DNA of 34,926 nucleotides from Agrococcus sp. HG114 (GTDB lineage Bacteria; Actinomycetota; Actinomycetes; Actinomycetales; Microbacteriaceae), in the NCBI RefSeq assembly GCF_024723325.1, contig NZ_JANQCH010000010.1:1-34926 (forward strand), in the 5' to 3' direction. This document shows, one piece after another, positions 1-7,298 of the stretch. The notes under the pieces were generated by a model. It worked only from the letters and a program-made list of their open reading frames with translations, was not told the origin of the DNA and did no database searches. The translations under genes and the position numbers were made by a program. The first letter of the stretch is position 1; each line of letters starts with the position of its first letter.

Positions 1-52
1 GCCCTGGCCCCCGCCCGGCCTCCGGCCCCGCCCCTGGCCCTGGCCCCGGCCC
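1..52. repeat. C/G-only low-complexity tract
   Basis: The first 52 bases contain no adenine and are made of overlapping CCCTGGCCC / GGCCCCGG-like units, with the plus strand strongly C-rich. It is not a regular tandem array and encodes nothing I recognise. It may be the end of a proline/glycine-rich reading frame or an intergenic repeat that continues beyond the window edge. Confidence 0.5.
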
Positions 53-118
53 ACCGTCATCCACACCCCCTTGCACCGCTCGCCCGCGCAGCAGCCGCGG
101 CCGCGCACACTCCCCGCC

Positions 119-994
119 ATGCGCGACCTCCTGCTCGACGTCGACGCGGCTGGAGGCGCCAGCACGCGGGCGGCGCTGCGGCGGCTGGGGCACAGCTACC
201 ACGCGCTCCGCGGTGCGGTCGCCACCGGAGGGCTGACCGCGATCGGCCGTTCGTGGCTGCTCCTTCCTACGGCGGACCCGGCGGTGCGCAGCGCGCTCTC
301 CGCGGGAGGCATCCTCGGCGGGGCGTCTGCCCTCCGGTCCTACGGGGTGTGGGTCACGCATCCCACCCCCGTGCAGGTCGCGCTCACCCCGAACTCGGAT
401 CGGGGCGCGACCGCCGGCACCGAGCGGCTGTGGACGGCCTTCGAGCCCGACGCCCGGCCGTGGCGCGTGAGCATCGTGGACGCGCTCGCCCAGCATGCTC
501 GCCGCGTCGAGCGCGACGATGCGATCGCGTCGATCGACAGCGCGCTGCACCGCGGGCTGCTCGACGAGGCAGGGCTCGACCGGCTGTTCGAGCTGCTGCC
601 GCAGCGCTGCCGGCCGTGGCGGCGGCAGGTCGACCCGAGCGCCGAGTCGGGGCTCGAGTCGCTGCTGCGCGTGCCGTGCCGCGACCGCGGCTGGCGCGTC
701 GAGACGCAGGTGCCCGCACCCGGCGGCGGCCGGAGCGACCTGCTCGTCGACGGATGGCTGTGGGTCGAGGCCGATGGCGCCGCGTGGCACGACGACGAGC
801 GGCAGGCCATGAAGGACCGCCGCCGCAACAGCGCGATCACGGCGAACGGCGATCGCTGGCTGCGCTTCGGCTACGCCGACGTCGTGCACGAGCGCGCGCG
901 CACGATGGCGCTCATCGCGCTCGTGCTCGCGCAGGGCCGGCCGGGTCCGCCCCACATCGCGCAGGTCCGCCCGACCGCGGCCCGAGAGCGCTGA
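119..994 (+). CDS. DUF559 / AbiEi-like wHTH plus endonuclease-fold protein
   Basis: This is a single-domain-pair protein typical of Actinobacteria. The N-terminal 60 residues resemble the AbiEi-type winged helix, with the pattern 'aaLRrLGHSYHALRgaVatGGLtaigrswLLLP'. The C-terminus matches the DUF559 (Vsr-like, PD-(D/E)XK-related) fold: RSDLLVDGWLWVEADGAAWH, then a basic helix KDRRRNSAITANGDRWLRFGYADV. The Asp of RSDL and the Glu of VEADG are the likely metal-binding acids. I start at the ATG at 119; an in-frame TTG at 71 would add 16 low-complexity residues, and neither start has a clear Shine-Dalgarno. Related proteins are often called type IV toxin-antitoxin antitoxin-like or hypothetical. 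The role is unproven, and no toxin partner is adjacent. Confidence 0.75.
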   Translation: MRDLLLDVDAAGGASTRAALRRLGHSYHALRGAVATGGLTAIGRSWLLLPTADPAVRSALSAGGILGGASALRSYGVWVTHPTPVQVALTPNSDRGATAGTERLWTAFEPDARPWRVSIVDALAQHARRVERDDAIASIDSALHRGLLDEAGLDRLFELLPQRCRPWRRQVDPSAESGLESLLRVPCRDRGWRVETQVPAPGGGRSDLLVDGWLWVEADGAAWHDDERQAMKDRRRNSAITANGDRWLRFGYADVVHERARTMALIALVLAQGRPGPPHIAQVRPTAARER

Positions 995-1062
995 CGGGGG
1001 CCTCCGCAGGGTGCTGCCGGATGCCGGGCTGGCGGCCCACCCGATTCGGACGCCCGGCGCCT

Positions 1063-1105
1063 GGGCAAGGACGGCCACCGATCGATGGCCATCCCGTCCT
1101 TGCCC
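1063..1105. terminator. Long stem-loop, probable terminator
   Basis: The arms GGGCAAGGACGG (1063-1074) and CCGTCCTTGCCC (1094-1105) are perfectly complementary over 12 bp. The 19-nt loop contains a second near-palindrome (CCACCGATCGATGG). It lies 70 bp after the DUF559 stop and before the next promoter, so termination is the simplest role. There is no T-run. Confidence 0.5.
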
Positions 1106-1184
1106 GTGCGTGTGCGGGCATCGCTCCTTGCTGAGGTGGGACGGCGGGCGCTGCCTGCAGCCCCGGAGCCAGCAGGGCGCGCGG

Positions 1185-1213
1185 TTGCTCCCGGTCGGCA
1201 TCGCCCGTACGCT
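1185..1213 (+). promoter_or_regulatory. Predicted sigma70-type promoter of the FAD monooxygenase
   Basis: TTGCTC (1185-1190) is separated by 17 bp from TACGCT (1208-1213), a usual actinobacterial -10 form. Transcription would begin near 1220, giving a 5' UTR of about 80 nt that contains the operator at 1225-1256. Predicted by eye. Confidence 0.45.
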
Positions 1214-1224
1214 GTGTATCAATA

Positions 1225-1256
1225 ATCGAAGCACGTGTTCACATATCGAACACGTG
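1225..1256. promoter_or_regulatory. Compound operator, inverted and direct repeats
   Basis: A perfect 9-bp inverted repeat CACGTGTTC (1232-1240) / GAACACGTG (1248-1256) surrounds a 7-bp spacer. The same segment also holds a direct repeat, ATCGAAgCACGTG (1225-1237) and ATCGAACACGTG (1245-1256), offset by 20 bp, about two helical turns. It lies just downstream of the predicted -10, where a bound protein would block transcription. IclR-family aromatic regulators use compound sites with ATCG/GTTCGAT-like half-sites, so the IclR protein at 5218 is one candidate; this pairing is inferred. Confidence 0.6.
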
Positions 1257-1300
1257 ACGACGACATCGATCGTCCCCACATAGGAGTGAGGAAAGCACCC

Positions 1301-3193
1301 GTGCAGTTCCACCACCACGGCTACGTGTCCACCGACCCGCGGGTGCAGCCCGCCGCCGGCATCGGGCTCGACCGGCCCGCAGACCTGCCCGACGAGGTCG
1401 ACGTGCTCATCGTCGGCAGCGGCCCGGCCGGCATGATCGCCGCCGCGCAGCTCGCGCAGTTCCCCGACGTGGCGGTGCGCATCATCGAGCGTCGCCCCGA
1501 GCGGCTCGCGATCGGTCAGGCCGACGGCATCCAGGCGCGCAGCGTCGAGACGTTCCAGGCGTTCGGCTTCGCGGAGTCGATCACGGCGGAGGCGTACCGC
1601 ATCACCGAGATGGCGTTCTGGACCCCCGACCCCGAGAACCCCACGCACATCGTCAAGACGTCGAGCCCGCCCGACGACCCTTCCGGCATCTCCGAGTTCC
1701 CGCACCTCATCGTGAACCAGGCGCGCGTGCTCGACTACTTCGCGGCCGCGGCCGCGAACGCGCCGGGCCGCGTGACGCCCGACTACGGCTACGAGTTCAA
1801 GAGCCTCGAGGTGACCGGCGAGGGCGACTACCCCGTTCGCGTCACGGTGGCCCACACGGCCGGCACGCGGAAGGAGGAGGAGCGGATCATCCGCGCGAAG
1901 TACGTCATCGGCGCCGACGGCGCCCGCAGCGCCGTGCGCTCCGCGATCGGCTGCACGCTCGCCGGCCAGTCGGCCAACCACGCGTGGGGCGTCATGGACG
2001 TGCTCGCGGTCACCGACTTCCCCGACATCCGCACGAAGTGCGCGATCCAGTCGAGCGCCGGCAGCATCCTGCTCATCCCACGGGAGGGCGGCTACCTGTT
2101 CCGCATGTACGTCGACCTCGGCGAGGTGCCGGAGGACGACCACGGCAAGGTGCGCCAGACCCCGCTCGAGGAGGTCATCGCACGGGCGAACGCGATCATC
2201 TCGCCGTACACGCTCGAGGTGAAGAACGTCGCCTGGAACAGCATCTACGAGGTCGGTCACCGCATCACCGACCGCTTCGACGACGTGCTCGCCGAGGAGC
2301 GCGGCACCCGCACCCCGCGCGTGTTCATCACGGGCGACGCCTGCCACACGCACAGCGCGAAGGCCGGCCAGGGCATGAACGTCTCGATGCAGGACGGCTG
2401 GAACATCGCCTGGAAGCTGGGCCACGTGCTCGACGGCCGCGCGCCCGAGAGCCTGCTCGACACCTACTCGCTCGAGCGCCAGGTCGTCGCGCAGAACCTC
2501 ATCGACTTCGACAAGGAGTGGTCGACGCTCATGGCGAAGCCCGCGAGCGAGCTCGGCAGCCCGGAGGAGGTCGCCGAGTTCTACACCCGCACCATGGAGT
2601 TCCCCGCCGGGTTCATGACCGAGTACCAGCGCTCGCAGATCGTCGCGGGCACCGAGCACCAGCAGCTCGCGACCGGCTTCCCCGTCGGCAAGCGCTTCAA
2701 GTCCGCTCGCGTCGTGAAGGTGTGCGACACCAACCCGGTGCACCTCGGCCACTTCCACACCGCCGACGGCCGCTACCGCGTCTACGTGTTCGCCGATCGG
2801 GCGACGCCCGCCGAGGCATCCGCGACCCGCGAGCTCGCCGAGTGGCTCGAGCGCTCCCCCGAGTCGCCGATCGCGGTGCACACGCCCGCGGGCCGCGACT
2901 CGAGCGCCCTCATCGACGTCAAGGTGGTCTACCAGCAGGGCCACCACGACGTGCTCATGAACGAGGTGCCGGATGCGTTCAAGCCGGTCGTCGGGCCGTT
3001 CGAGCTCGTGAACCTCGAGAACGTCTTCGGCGTCGCGCCCGACAGCGACATCTTCGAGGAGCGCGGGATCTCGCGCGACGGCGCGATCGTCGTCGTGCGC
3101 CCGGACCAGTACGTCGGGGCGGTGCTGCCGCTCACGGCGACGGACGAGCTCGCGGCGTACTTCCGCGGCGCGCTGCTGCCCGCCGCGGCGTAG
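1301..3193 (+). CDS. FAD-dependent aromatic monooxygenase, phenol hydroxylase / MobA family
   Basis: This 630-residue protein is a class A flavoprotein monooxygenase (FAD_binding_3 plus C-terminal thioredoxin-like phenol hydroxylase dimerisation domain). The FAD GxGxxG is VGSGPAG at residues 38-44, followed by the ERRPERL beta-2 acidic end and QADGIQARSVE. The second FAD motif is VFITGDACHTHSAKAGQG, with GD at 345-346. The C-terminal part (about 440-630) contains the phenol-hydroxylase-type thioredoxin fold. Length and layout match 3-hydroxybenzoate 4-monooxygenase and fungal phenol 2-monooxygenase. The start is the GTG at 1301, preceded by a purine-rich AGGAGTGAGG at 1282-1291; the frame is open further upstream but crosses the operator. 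It would hydroxylate a phenolic acid with NAD(P)H and O2. The substrate is unknown: no protocatechuate genes are nearby, but a homoprotocatechuate pathway lies 10 kb away. Confidence 0.88.
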   Translation: MQFHHHGYVSTDPRVQPAAGIGLDRPADLPDEVDVLIVGSGPAGMIAAAQLAQFPDVAVRIIERRPERLAIGQADGIQARSVETFQAFGFAESITAEAYRITEMAFWTPDPENPTHIVKTSSPPDDPSGISEFPHLIVNQARVLDYFAAAAANAPGRVTPDYGYEFKSLEVTGEGDYPVRVTVAHTAGTRKEEERIIRAKYVIGADGARSAVRSAIGCTLAGQSANHAWGVMDVLAVTDFPDIRTKCAIQSSAGSILLIPREGGYLFRMYVDLGEVPEDDHGKVRQTPLEEVIARANAIISPYTLEVKNVAWNSIYEVGHRITDRFDDVLAEERGTRTPRVFITGDACHTHSAKAGQGMNVSMQDGWNIAWKLGHVLDGRAPESLLDTYSLERQVVAQNLIDFDKEWSTLMAKPASELGSPEEVAEFYTRTMEFPAGFMTEYQRSQIVAGTEHQQLATGFPVGKRFKSARVVKVCDTNPVHLGHFHTADGRYRVYVFADRATPAEASATRELAEWLERSPESPIAVHTPAGRDSSALIDVKVVYQQGHHDVLMNEVPDAFKPVVGPFELVNLENVFGVAPDSDIFEERGISRDGAIVVVRPDQYVGAVLPLTATDELAAYFRGALLPAAA

Positions 3194-3201
3194 TCGACGA
3201 A

Positions 3202-3236
3202 GAGAGGGCCCGATCGCAACGCGGTCGGGCCCTCTC
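3202..3236 (+). terminator. Rho-independent-type terminator after the monooxygenase
   Basis: A perfect 12-bp stem, GAGAGGGCCCGA (3202-3213) with TCGGGCCCTCTC (3225-3236), and an 11-nt loop begins 9 bp after the stop codon. It is strongly GC-paired with no T-run, as is usual in this type of genome. Confidence 0.8.
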
Positions 3237-3305
3237 GCGGTGCGCCGGATGGGCGCGGATGCGCGTGCGGCACTCCGCGCGCGTCCCGGACGCGCCGAAC
3301 GGCGA

Positions 3306-3335
3306 AGCGCCCCCGGCCGTGAGACCGGGGGCGCT
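3306..3335 (-). terminator. Terminator of tRNA-Glu
   Basis: AGCGCCCCCGG (3306-3316) pairs perfectly with CCGGGGGCGCT (3325-3335) around an 8-nt loop, 7 bp beyond the tRNA 3' end on the minus strand. On that strand it is followed by TTCGCC. Confidence 0.7.
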
Positions 3336-3342
3336 CCTGGTG

Positions 3343-3415
3343 TGACCCCAGCGGGATTCGAACCCGCGTTACCGCCGTGAGAGGGCGGCGTACTAGGCCG
3401 CTATACGATGGGGCC
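3343..3415 (-). tRNA. tRNA-Glu (anticodon CTC)
   Basis: The 73-nt minus-strand cloverleaf starts GGCCCCATCGTATAGCGG and ends CCCGCTGGGGTCA. The acceptor stem pairs GGCCCCA with TGGGGTC (one G-U), the anticodon stem is CCGCC/GGCGG around CTCTCAC, and the T-loop is GGTTCGAATCC. The anticodon CTC reads GAG. The discriminator base is A and no 3' CCA is encoded. Confidence 0.95.
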
Positions 3416-3498
3416 GTGCTGCTCTCGCTCGCGAAAGCAACCTGGATAGTGTGCCACACGATTCCGGCGCTCGCCAAATCGAGGCGGCACGCGGCCGC

Positions 3499-4389
3499 TC
3501 ACGGCGCGCGCAGCACCTGCAGCGCGCCGCGCATGGTCGTGCAGCGCACCGGCAGCCGCCCGACGATCTCGCCATCGGCGCACACGACCACCGTCTCGTC
3601 GCTCTCGATCTCGGCGGTCTCGCACTCGATCGAGTGCACGCGGGGATCCGTCGTGTGCGCACCGCGGAGCACCTTCGCGAGCAGCACGAGGAACCGCGGG
3701 TAGGAGAGCTCGTCGGCGAGCACGGCGAGCAGGCGGCCGTCGCGCATCGAGGCGGCCGGTGCGATCGGGATGCCGCCGCCGAAGGTGCGGTTGTTCGCGA
3801 TCGCGGCGATGAGCGTGCGCCACGAGCGCTGCTCCCCGCCGTCGAGCCGCACCCGGAACGCGCGGTGCCGCGGCCGCAGCAGCGTCGCCGCGATCGCCGC
3901 GTGGTAGCGCAGTCGGCTCGGCACGCGCGTGAGCGTGAACGAGCGCACGTTGACGTCGGCGTCGAAGCCGACCGACACGACGCCGGCCGCGAGCGCCACC
4001 CCGTCGGGGTGCTCGATCCGCACGAGGTCGAAGCGCTCCGGCTCGGCCGCGAGCACCTCCTCGAGCCGGTCGAGCACATCCTCGGCGCGGCGGACGCCGA
4101 GCGCGGCGGCGAAGTCGTTGCCGCTCCCCGCGGGCACGACGACGAGCCGCTTCGAGGTGCCGCCCACGATGTTGACCCCGAGGTGCACCATGCCGTCCCC
4201 GCCGACCACCACGAGCGCATCCGCCGTGGTCATCGCGAAGCGCGTCTGCTCGAGCTGACCGCGCGAGTCCGCCGCGACGACGTGCTGCACCTCGTGGCCC
4301 AGATCGGCGATGCGCGCGGCGACGAGCTGGCCGACCGCACCGGCGCGGCCGAAGCGGGCGGCGGGGTTCGAGGCGACGACGATGCGCAC
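3499..4389 (-). CDS. Diacylglycerol kinase-family lipid kinase (DagK/YegS-like)
   Basis: At 296 residues it has the normal length for the DagK/YegS/LCB5 family, which phosphorylates diacylglycerol or another lipid hydroxyl at the membrane face. The N-terminus MRIVVASNPAARFGRAG is the family's nucleotide-binding start. The glycine-rich loop is VVVGGDGMVHLGVN (GGDGM instead of the commoner GGDGT), followed by VPAGSGNDFAAALG (the GTGND motif). The C-terminal half has the beta-sandwich with the usual ANNRTFGGG and ADGE motifs. The start is a GTG (4387-4389), 59 bp from the divergent hydrolase start. The substrate cannot be told from sequence. Confidence 0.87.
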   Translation of the reverse strand: MRIVVASNPAARFGRAGAVGQLVAARIADLGHEVQHVVAADSRGQLEQTRFAMTTADALVVVGGDGMVHLGVNIVGGTSKRLVVVPAGSGNDFAAALGVRRAEDVLDRLEEVLAAEPERFDLVRIEHPDGVALAAGVVSVGFDADVNVRSFTLTRVPSRLRYHAAIAATLLRPRHRAFRVRLDGGEQRSWRTLIAAIANNRTFGGGIPIAPAASMRDGRLLAVLADELSYPRFLVLLAKVLRGAHTTDPRVHSIECETAEIESDETVVVCADGEIVGRLPVRCTTMRGALQVLRAP

Positions 4390-4448
4390 GCTTGGAGCCT
4401 AGGCGAGCGCACTGGGGCGCCCCCGCCGCACCGCCTATCGTGGGTGCC

Positions 4449-5090
4449 ATGCGAGTGACCAAGCGAGAGCACGCGTGCATGATCCTCGACGAGGAGGGGC
4501 GCCAGCTCGTCATCGACCCCGGCAACCAGACGGGCCCCGTCTCGGCACCCGGCCTCGTGGCGATCGTCATCACGCACGAGCACGCCGACCACTGGGACGA
4601 GCCGCACCTGCGCGACCTGCTCGCCGCGCACCCCGGCACCCCGATCTACGCGCCCGCGGGCGTCGCCCAGGCGGCGAGCGGCTTCGACATCACGGTCGTC
4701 GAGGCGGGCGAGCGCGTGACCGCCGGCCCGTTCCGGCTGCGCTTCTTCGGCGGCCGGCACGCCGAGATCCACCGCTCGATCCCGATCGTCGACAACCTCG
4801 GCGTGCTCGTCAACGAGCGCTTCTACTACCCGGGCGACTCGTTCGCGGCGCCCGACGTGCGCGTCGAGGTGCTCGCGACGCCCGCCGGCGCGCCCTGGCT
4901 CAAGATCAGCGAGGTGATGGACTTCGTCATGGCGGTCGCCCCGCGCGCGACGTTCGCCGTGCACGACGCGCCGCTCTCGCCGATGGGGCTCGAGCTCGCG
5001 CACGCGCGCATCGAGGGTGCCGCGAAGGAGCACGGCGGCGTGCACCACCGCCTGCAGCCGGGCGACTCCCTCCCCGTCGGCGAGCACTGA
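4449..5090 (+). CDS. Metallo-beta-lactamase-fold hydrolase, UlaG-like
   Basis: The 213-residue cytosolic MBL-fold protein keeps a full set of likely metal ligands: THEHADHW (HxHxDH), a histidine in GGRHAEIHRS, the Asp in YYPGDSF, and a histidine in AVHDAPLSP near the end. The arrangement and short length resemble the UlaG / L-ascorbate-6-phosphate lactonase-like branch rather than glyoxalase II or RNase J. The start is the ATG at 4449; the frame is open upstream but overlaps the divergent kinase promoter. No pathway partner is adjacent, so the substrate is unknown. Confidence 0.82.
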   Translation: MRVTKREHACMILDEEGRQLVIDPGNQTGPVSAPGLVAIVITHEHADHWDEPHLRDLLAAHPGTPIYAPAGVAQAASGFDITVVEAGERVTAGPFRLRFFGGRHAEIHRSIPIVDNLGVLVNERFYYPGDSFAAPDVRVEVLATPAGAPWLKISEVMDFVMAVAPRATFAVHDAPLSPMGLELAHARIEGAAKEHGGVHHRLQPGDSLPVGEH

Positions 5091-5153
5091 CGCCCGCGCG
5101 CCCGGCGCGCGCTGTCCATCGGGGCGCCGCCCGCCGCGCGCGTGCCGCTATCT

Positions 5154-5178
5154 GAACTGGCCGTTCTATCCTTGGAAC
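5154..5178. promoter_or_regulatory. Possible operator upstream of the IclR gene
   Basis: Three GAAC/GTTC half-sites alternate: GAAC (5154-5157), GTTC (5163-5166) and GAAC (5175-5178). The last two form GTTC-N8-GAAC. They lie 40-64 bp before the IclR ATG, a plausible autoregulation site, and share the GTTC...GAAC core with the operator at 1232-1256. Short half-sites make this weak. Confidence 0.3.
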
Positions 5179-5217
5179 AGTGCGTCCGGGTGGGCGCCGC
5201 GACGAGAGCGAGCGACG

Positions 5218-5931
5218 ATGCCGACGACCACCGCAGGGCGAGCCGAGACGACCGGGTCGCAGACCCTGTCGCGGGGGCTCAGGGCGCTCTCGCTGCTCGC
5301 CGACCACGGCACCCAGACGATCCAGTCGCTCGCCGACCTCCTCGGCGTGCACCGCTCGGTCGCCTACCGGCTCGTGCGCACCCTCGAGGAGCACCGCCTC
5401 GTCGTGCGCGACGCGGGCGGCCTCCTCTCCCTCGGCCCCCAGCTCGTCGTGCTCGCGCGCGACGTCGAGCACGACCTCCAGTCGGCCTCGCTCCCCCACC
5501 TGCAGCAGCTCGCCGACGAGCTGGGCGCCACCGCGTTCCTCGCCGTGCGCGACGGCGACGACGCCGTCACGCTCGTGACGGCCGTGCCCCGCGGCGTCAA
5601 CGCATCCGTCGCCCAGCACCCGGGCCACCGGCACCCCATCGCGCTCGGCGCCCCGGGCATCGCCCTGCAGTCGCTCCTCGACGAGGCGACGTGGCGCGCG
5701 CTCGGCCACGACGGCCCCATGCACCCCGAGGTCGCGTCGGTCCGCGAGCGCGGCTACGCGGTGAGCGCGAACGAGGTGATCCAGGGCATCACCTCGGTCG
5801 GCGCGCCGATCGCGTCGCGCGGCACGACGGATGCGTCGGTCGCGGTCGTCACGGTCGGCGAGCCGGACACGGGGGCGCTGGGCGCCGCCGTGCAGCGCAC
5901 CGCTCGCGCCATCGAGCGCGACCTCCGCTAG
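5218..5931 (+). CDS. IclR-family transcriptional regulator
   Basis: The 237-residue protein has the N-terminal IclR winged helix (TLSRGLRALSLLADHG, then TIQSLADLLGVHRSVAYRLVRTLEEHRLV) and the C-terminal effector-binding GAF-like domain (LPHLQQLADELGATAFLAVRDGDDAVTLV to GITSVGAPI). I start at the ATG at 5218 because the residues encoded upstream do not resemble the family. The stop lies 4 bp before the TauE/SafE permease, so the two are probably cotranscribed, and the regulator may sense the permease substrate. It is also the nearest regulator to the operator at 1225-1256. The effector is unknown. Confidence 0.88.
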   Translation: MPTTTAGRAETTGSQTLSRGLRALSLLADHGTQTIQSLADLLGVHRSVAYRLVRTLEEHRLVVRDAGGLLSLGPQLVVLARDVEHDLQSASLPHLQQLADELGATAFLAVRDGDDAVTLVTAVPRGVNASVAQHPGHRHPIALGAPGIALQSLLDEATWRALGHDGPMHPEVASVRERGYAVSANEVIQGITSVGAPIASRGTTDASVAVVTVGEPDTGALGAAVQRTARAIERDLR

Positions 5932-5935
5932 CGGC

Positions 5936-6688
5936 ATGGACCTGCTCTCGTTCGTCGTCGCGCTCGTCGCCGTCTGCATCGGCGCCGCGGGCCAGCGGAT
6001 GATCGGCATGGGCTGGGGGCTCGTCGTCACCCCCGCGATCGCGCTCGTCGGCGGGCCGCTCGCGGCCGTGCTCGTCGTGAACCTCTACGGCGCGATCGCG
6101 TGCATCATCATCCTGCCCAAGGTGTGGCGCGACATCGACTGGCGGCGGCTGCTGTGGATCGCGATCCCCGCGCTCGCGCTCATGGTGCCGGGGCTGCTGC
6201 TGGCGCGGGGCCTCGACACCGACCTGCTGCGCATCGCCGTGGGAGCGATCGCCATCGCCGGCGTCGTCGTGAGCGTCGCGTTCACGAGCGCTGCCCGCGC
6301 GCACGACGGGCCGGGGCTGCGCATCGCCGCCGGCACGGCGATCGGGCTGCTCAACGCGAGCGTGGGGATGGGGGCGCCCGCGGTGGGCGCCTACTCGCTG
6401 CTGTCGGGCTGGCAGGACCGGACGTTCGTCGCCACGATGCAGCCGTTCTGGGTGCTCATCAGCGGCGCGATCGTGGTCGTGAGGCCGTTCGTGGCGCCCG
6501 AGGGGTCGCCCGACTGGCCGCTGTGGGCATGGTTCGTGCTCGCGCTGCCGGTGCTCGCCGGCGTGCTGCTCGGCAACCGGCTCGCGCACCTCGTGAGCGC
6601 GCGCGTCGTGCGCTCGGCGATCATCGTCCTGTCGGTGCTGGGCGGAGCCGCCCTGATCGTCACGGGTGCGACGGGGCTGCTGGGCTGA
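5936..6688 (+). CDS. TSUP-family permease (TauE/SafE-like)
   Basis: The 250-residue integral membrane protein has about eight hydrophobic segments and the two half-repeats characteristic of TSUP transporters. An N-terminal GAAGQRMIGMGWGLVVTPAIALVGGP is echoed in the second half by AIGLLNASVGMGAPAVGAY. TSUP members move sulfite, sulfoacetate, other organosulfur compounds or organic acids across the cytoplasmic membrane. It begins 4 bp after the IclR stop (same operon) and converges on the DUF1772 gene with a 1-bp gap and no visible terminator. The substrate cannot be inferred. Confidence 0.85.
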   Translation: MDLLSFVVALVAVCIGAAGQRMIGMGWGLVVTPAIALVGGPLAAVLVVNLYGAIACIIILPKVWRDIDWRRLLWIAIPALALMVPGLLLARGLDTDLLRIAVGAIAIAGVVVSVAFTSAARAHDGPGLRIAAGTAIGLLNASVGMGAPAVGAYSLLSGWQDRTFVATMQPFWVLISGAIVVVRPFVAPEGSPDWPLWAWFVLALPVLAGVLLGNRLAHLVSARVVRSAIIVLSVLGGAALIVTGATGLLG

Positions 6689-6689
6689 C

Positions 6690-7166
6690 TCAGCTCGCGA
6701 GCGCCACGGCGAGGCACGCGGCGGTCGCGGCGGAGAGCACCGCGCGCACGTGGTTCCAGCGCGACCAGCGCGCCTCGTCGAACGCGGCGCGCGCCTCGGC
6801 GGCATCGGTGCGGGCGGCGTCGCCGGCGGCGCGCAGCGCGTCGTTGCGCGGCACGTTGACGGTGCCCGTGATGGCGATGACGGCCAGCTGCAGCGCGCCG
6901 GCCGCGAGGATCCAGGCGAGCGCCGCGTCGCCGAGGTGGAGCAGCGCGGCCGCGATCGCGAGCGCGAGCGGGCCGAGGAAGACGCCGCCGAGGTAGAGCG
7001 GGTTCAGGATGGCTCCGTCCACCGCGGTGAAGGCCGCGACGAACGCGCGGTCGTCGACGCGCCGGAGCCCCGGCATGACGGCGTTCGAGAAGCTGAGGAA
7101 CACGCCGGCGCCGACACCGGCGGCGACCGTCGCGATGAGCAGCACGACCGTGCCCGCGGAGTCCAT
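6690..7166 (-). CDS. DUF1772 (anthrone oxygenase-like) membrane protein
   Basis: The 158-residue protein has four hydrophobic helices and the DUF1772 signature: an early GAGVFLSFSNAVMPGL and a late TGTVNVPRNDAL, followed by WSRWNHVRAVLS. The family includes fungal anthrone oxygenases, but most bacterial members have no assigned function. It is transcribed on its own on the minus strand from an ATG at 7164-7166. The 126-bp space upstream contains GGACCGGTCC (7228-7237), a perfect palindrome of unknown meaning. Confidence 0.82.
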   Translation of the reverse strand: MDSAGTVVLLIATVAAGVGAGVFLSFSNAVMPGLRRVDDRAFVAAFTAVDGAILNPLYLGGVFLGPLALAIAAALLHLGDAALAWILAAGALQLAVIAITGTVNVPRNDALRAAGDAARTDAAEARAAFDEARWSRWNHVRAVLSAATAACLAVALAS

Positions 7167-7252
7167 GAGCGGATCGTACGGTGCGCGAGTGACGAGCGAG
7201 GGGCGGATGCGTCGGACCCGACCTGCGGGACCGGTCCGTTGCGATCCCCGAG

Positions 7253-7298
7253 GGGCCGATCGCTCAGGCGTCGAGCGCTCCGGGCCGACCGCTCAGGC
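7253..7298. repeat. 17-bp direct repeat at the 3' end of the M14 gene
   Basis: GGGCCGATCGCTCAGGC (7253-7269) recurs as GGGCCGACCGCTCAGGC (7282-7298), one mismatch, 29 bp apart. The second copy contains the stop codon of the minus-strand M14 gene. It looks like a small local duplication of the gene's tail. Confidence 0.55.

Noticed and set aside
1-120. CCCTGGCCC-type repeats considered as a CRISPR or tandem array.
   Set aside because: The units are very short, irregular and without spacers, so only low-complexity sequence can be claimed.
119-994. DUF559/AbiEi-like protein considered as half of a toxin-antitoxin or defence system.
   Set aside because: No AbiEii-like nucleotidyltransferase, methyltransferase or other defence gene is adjacent. 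Such orphan proteins are common in Actinobacteria.
1984-3345. Second long plus-strand frame inside the monooxygenase gene.
   Set aside because: It is Arg/His/Pro-rich with no recognisable motif, and the overlapping frame has complete FAD motifs and coding-like third positions.
3402-3409. TATACGAT, identical to the GntR operator core.
   Set aside because: It lies inside the D-arm region of tRNA-Glu, where the sequence is fixed by tRNA structure, and is far from the hpa locus.
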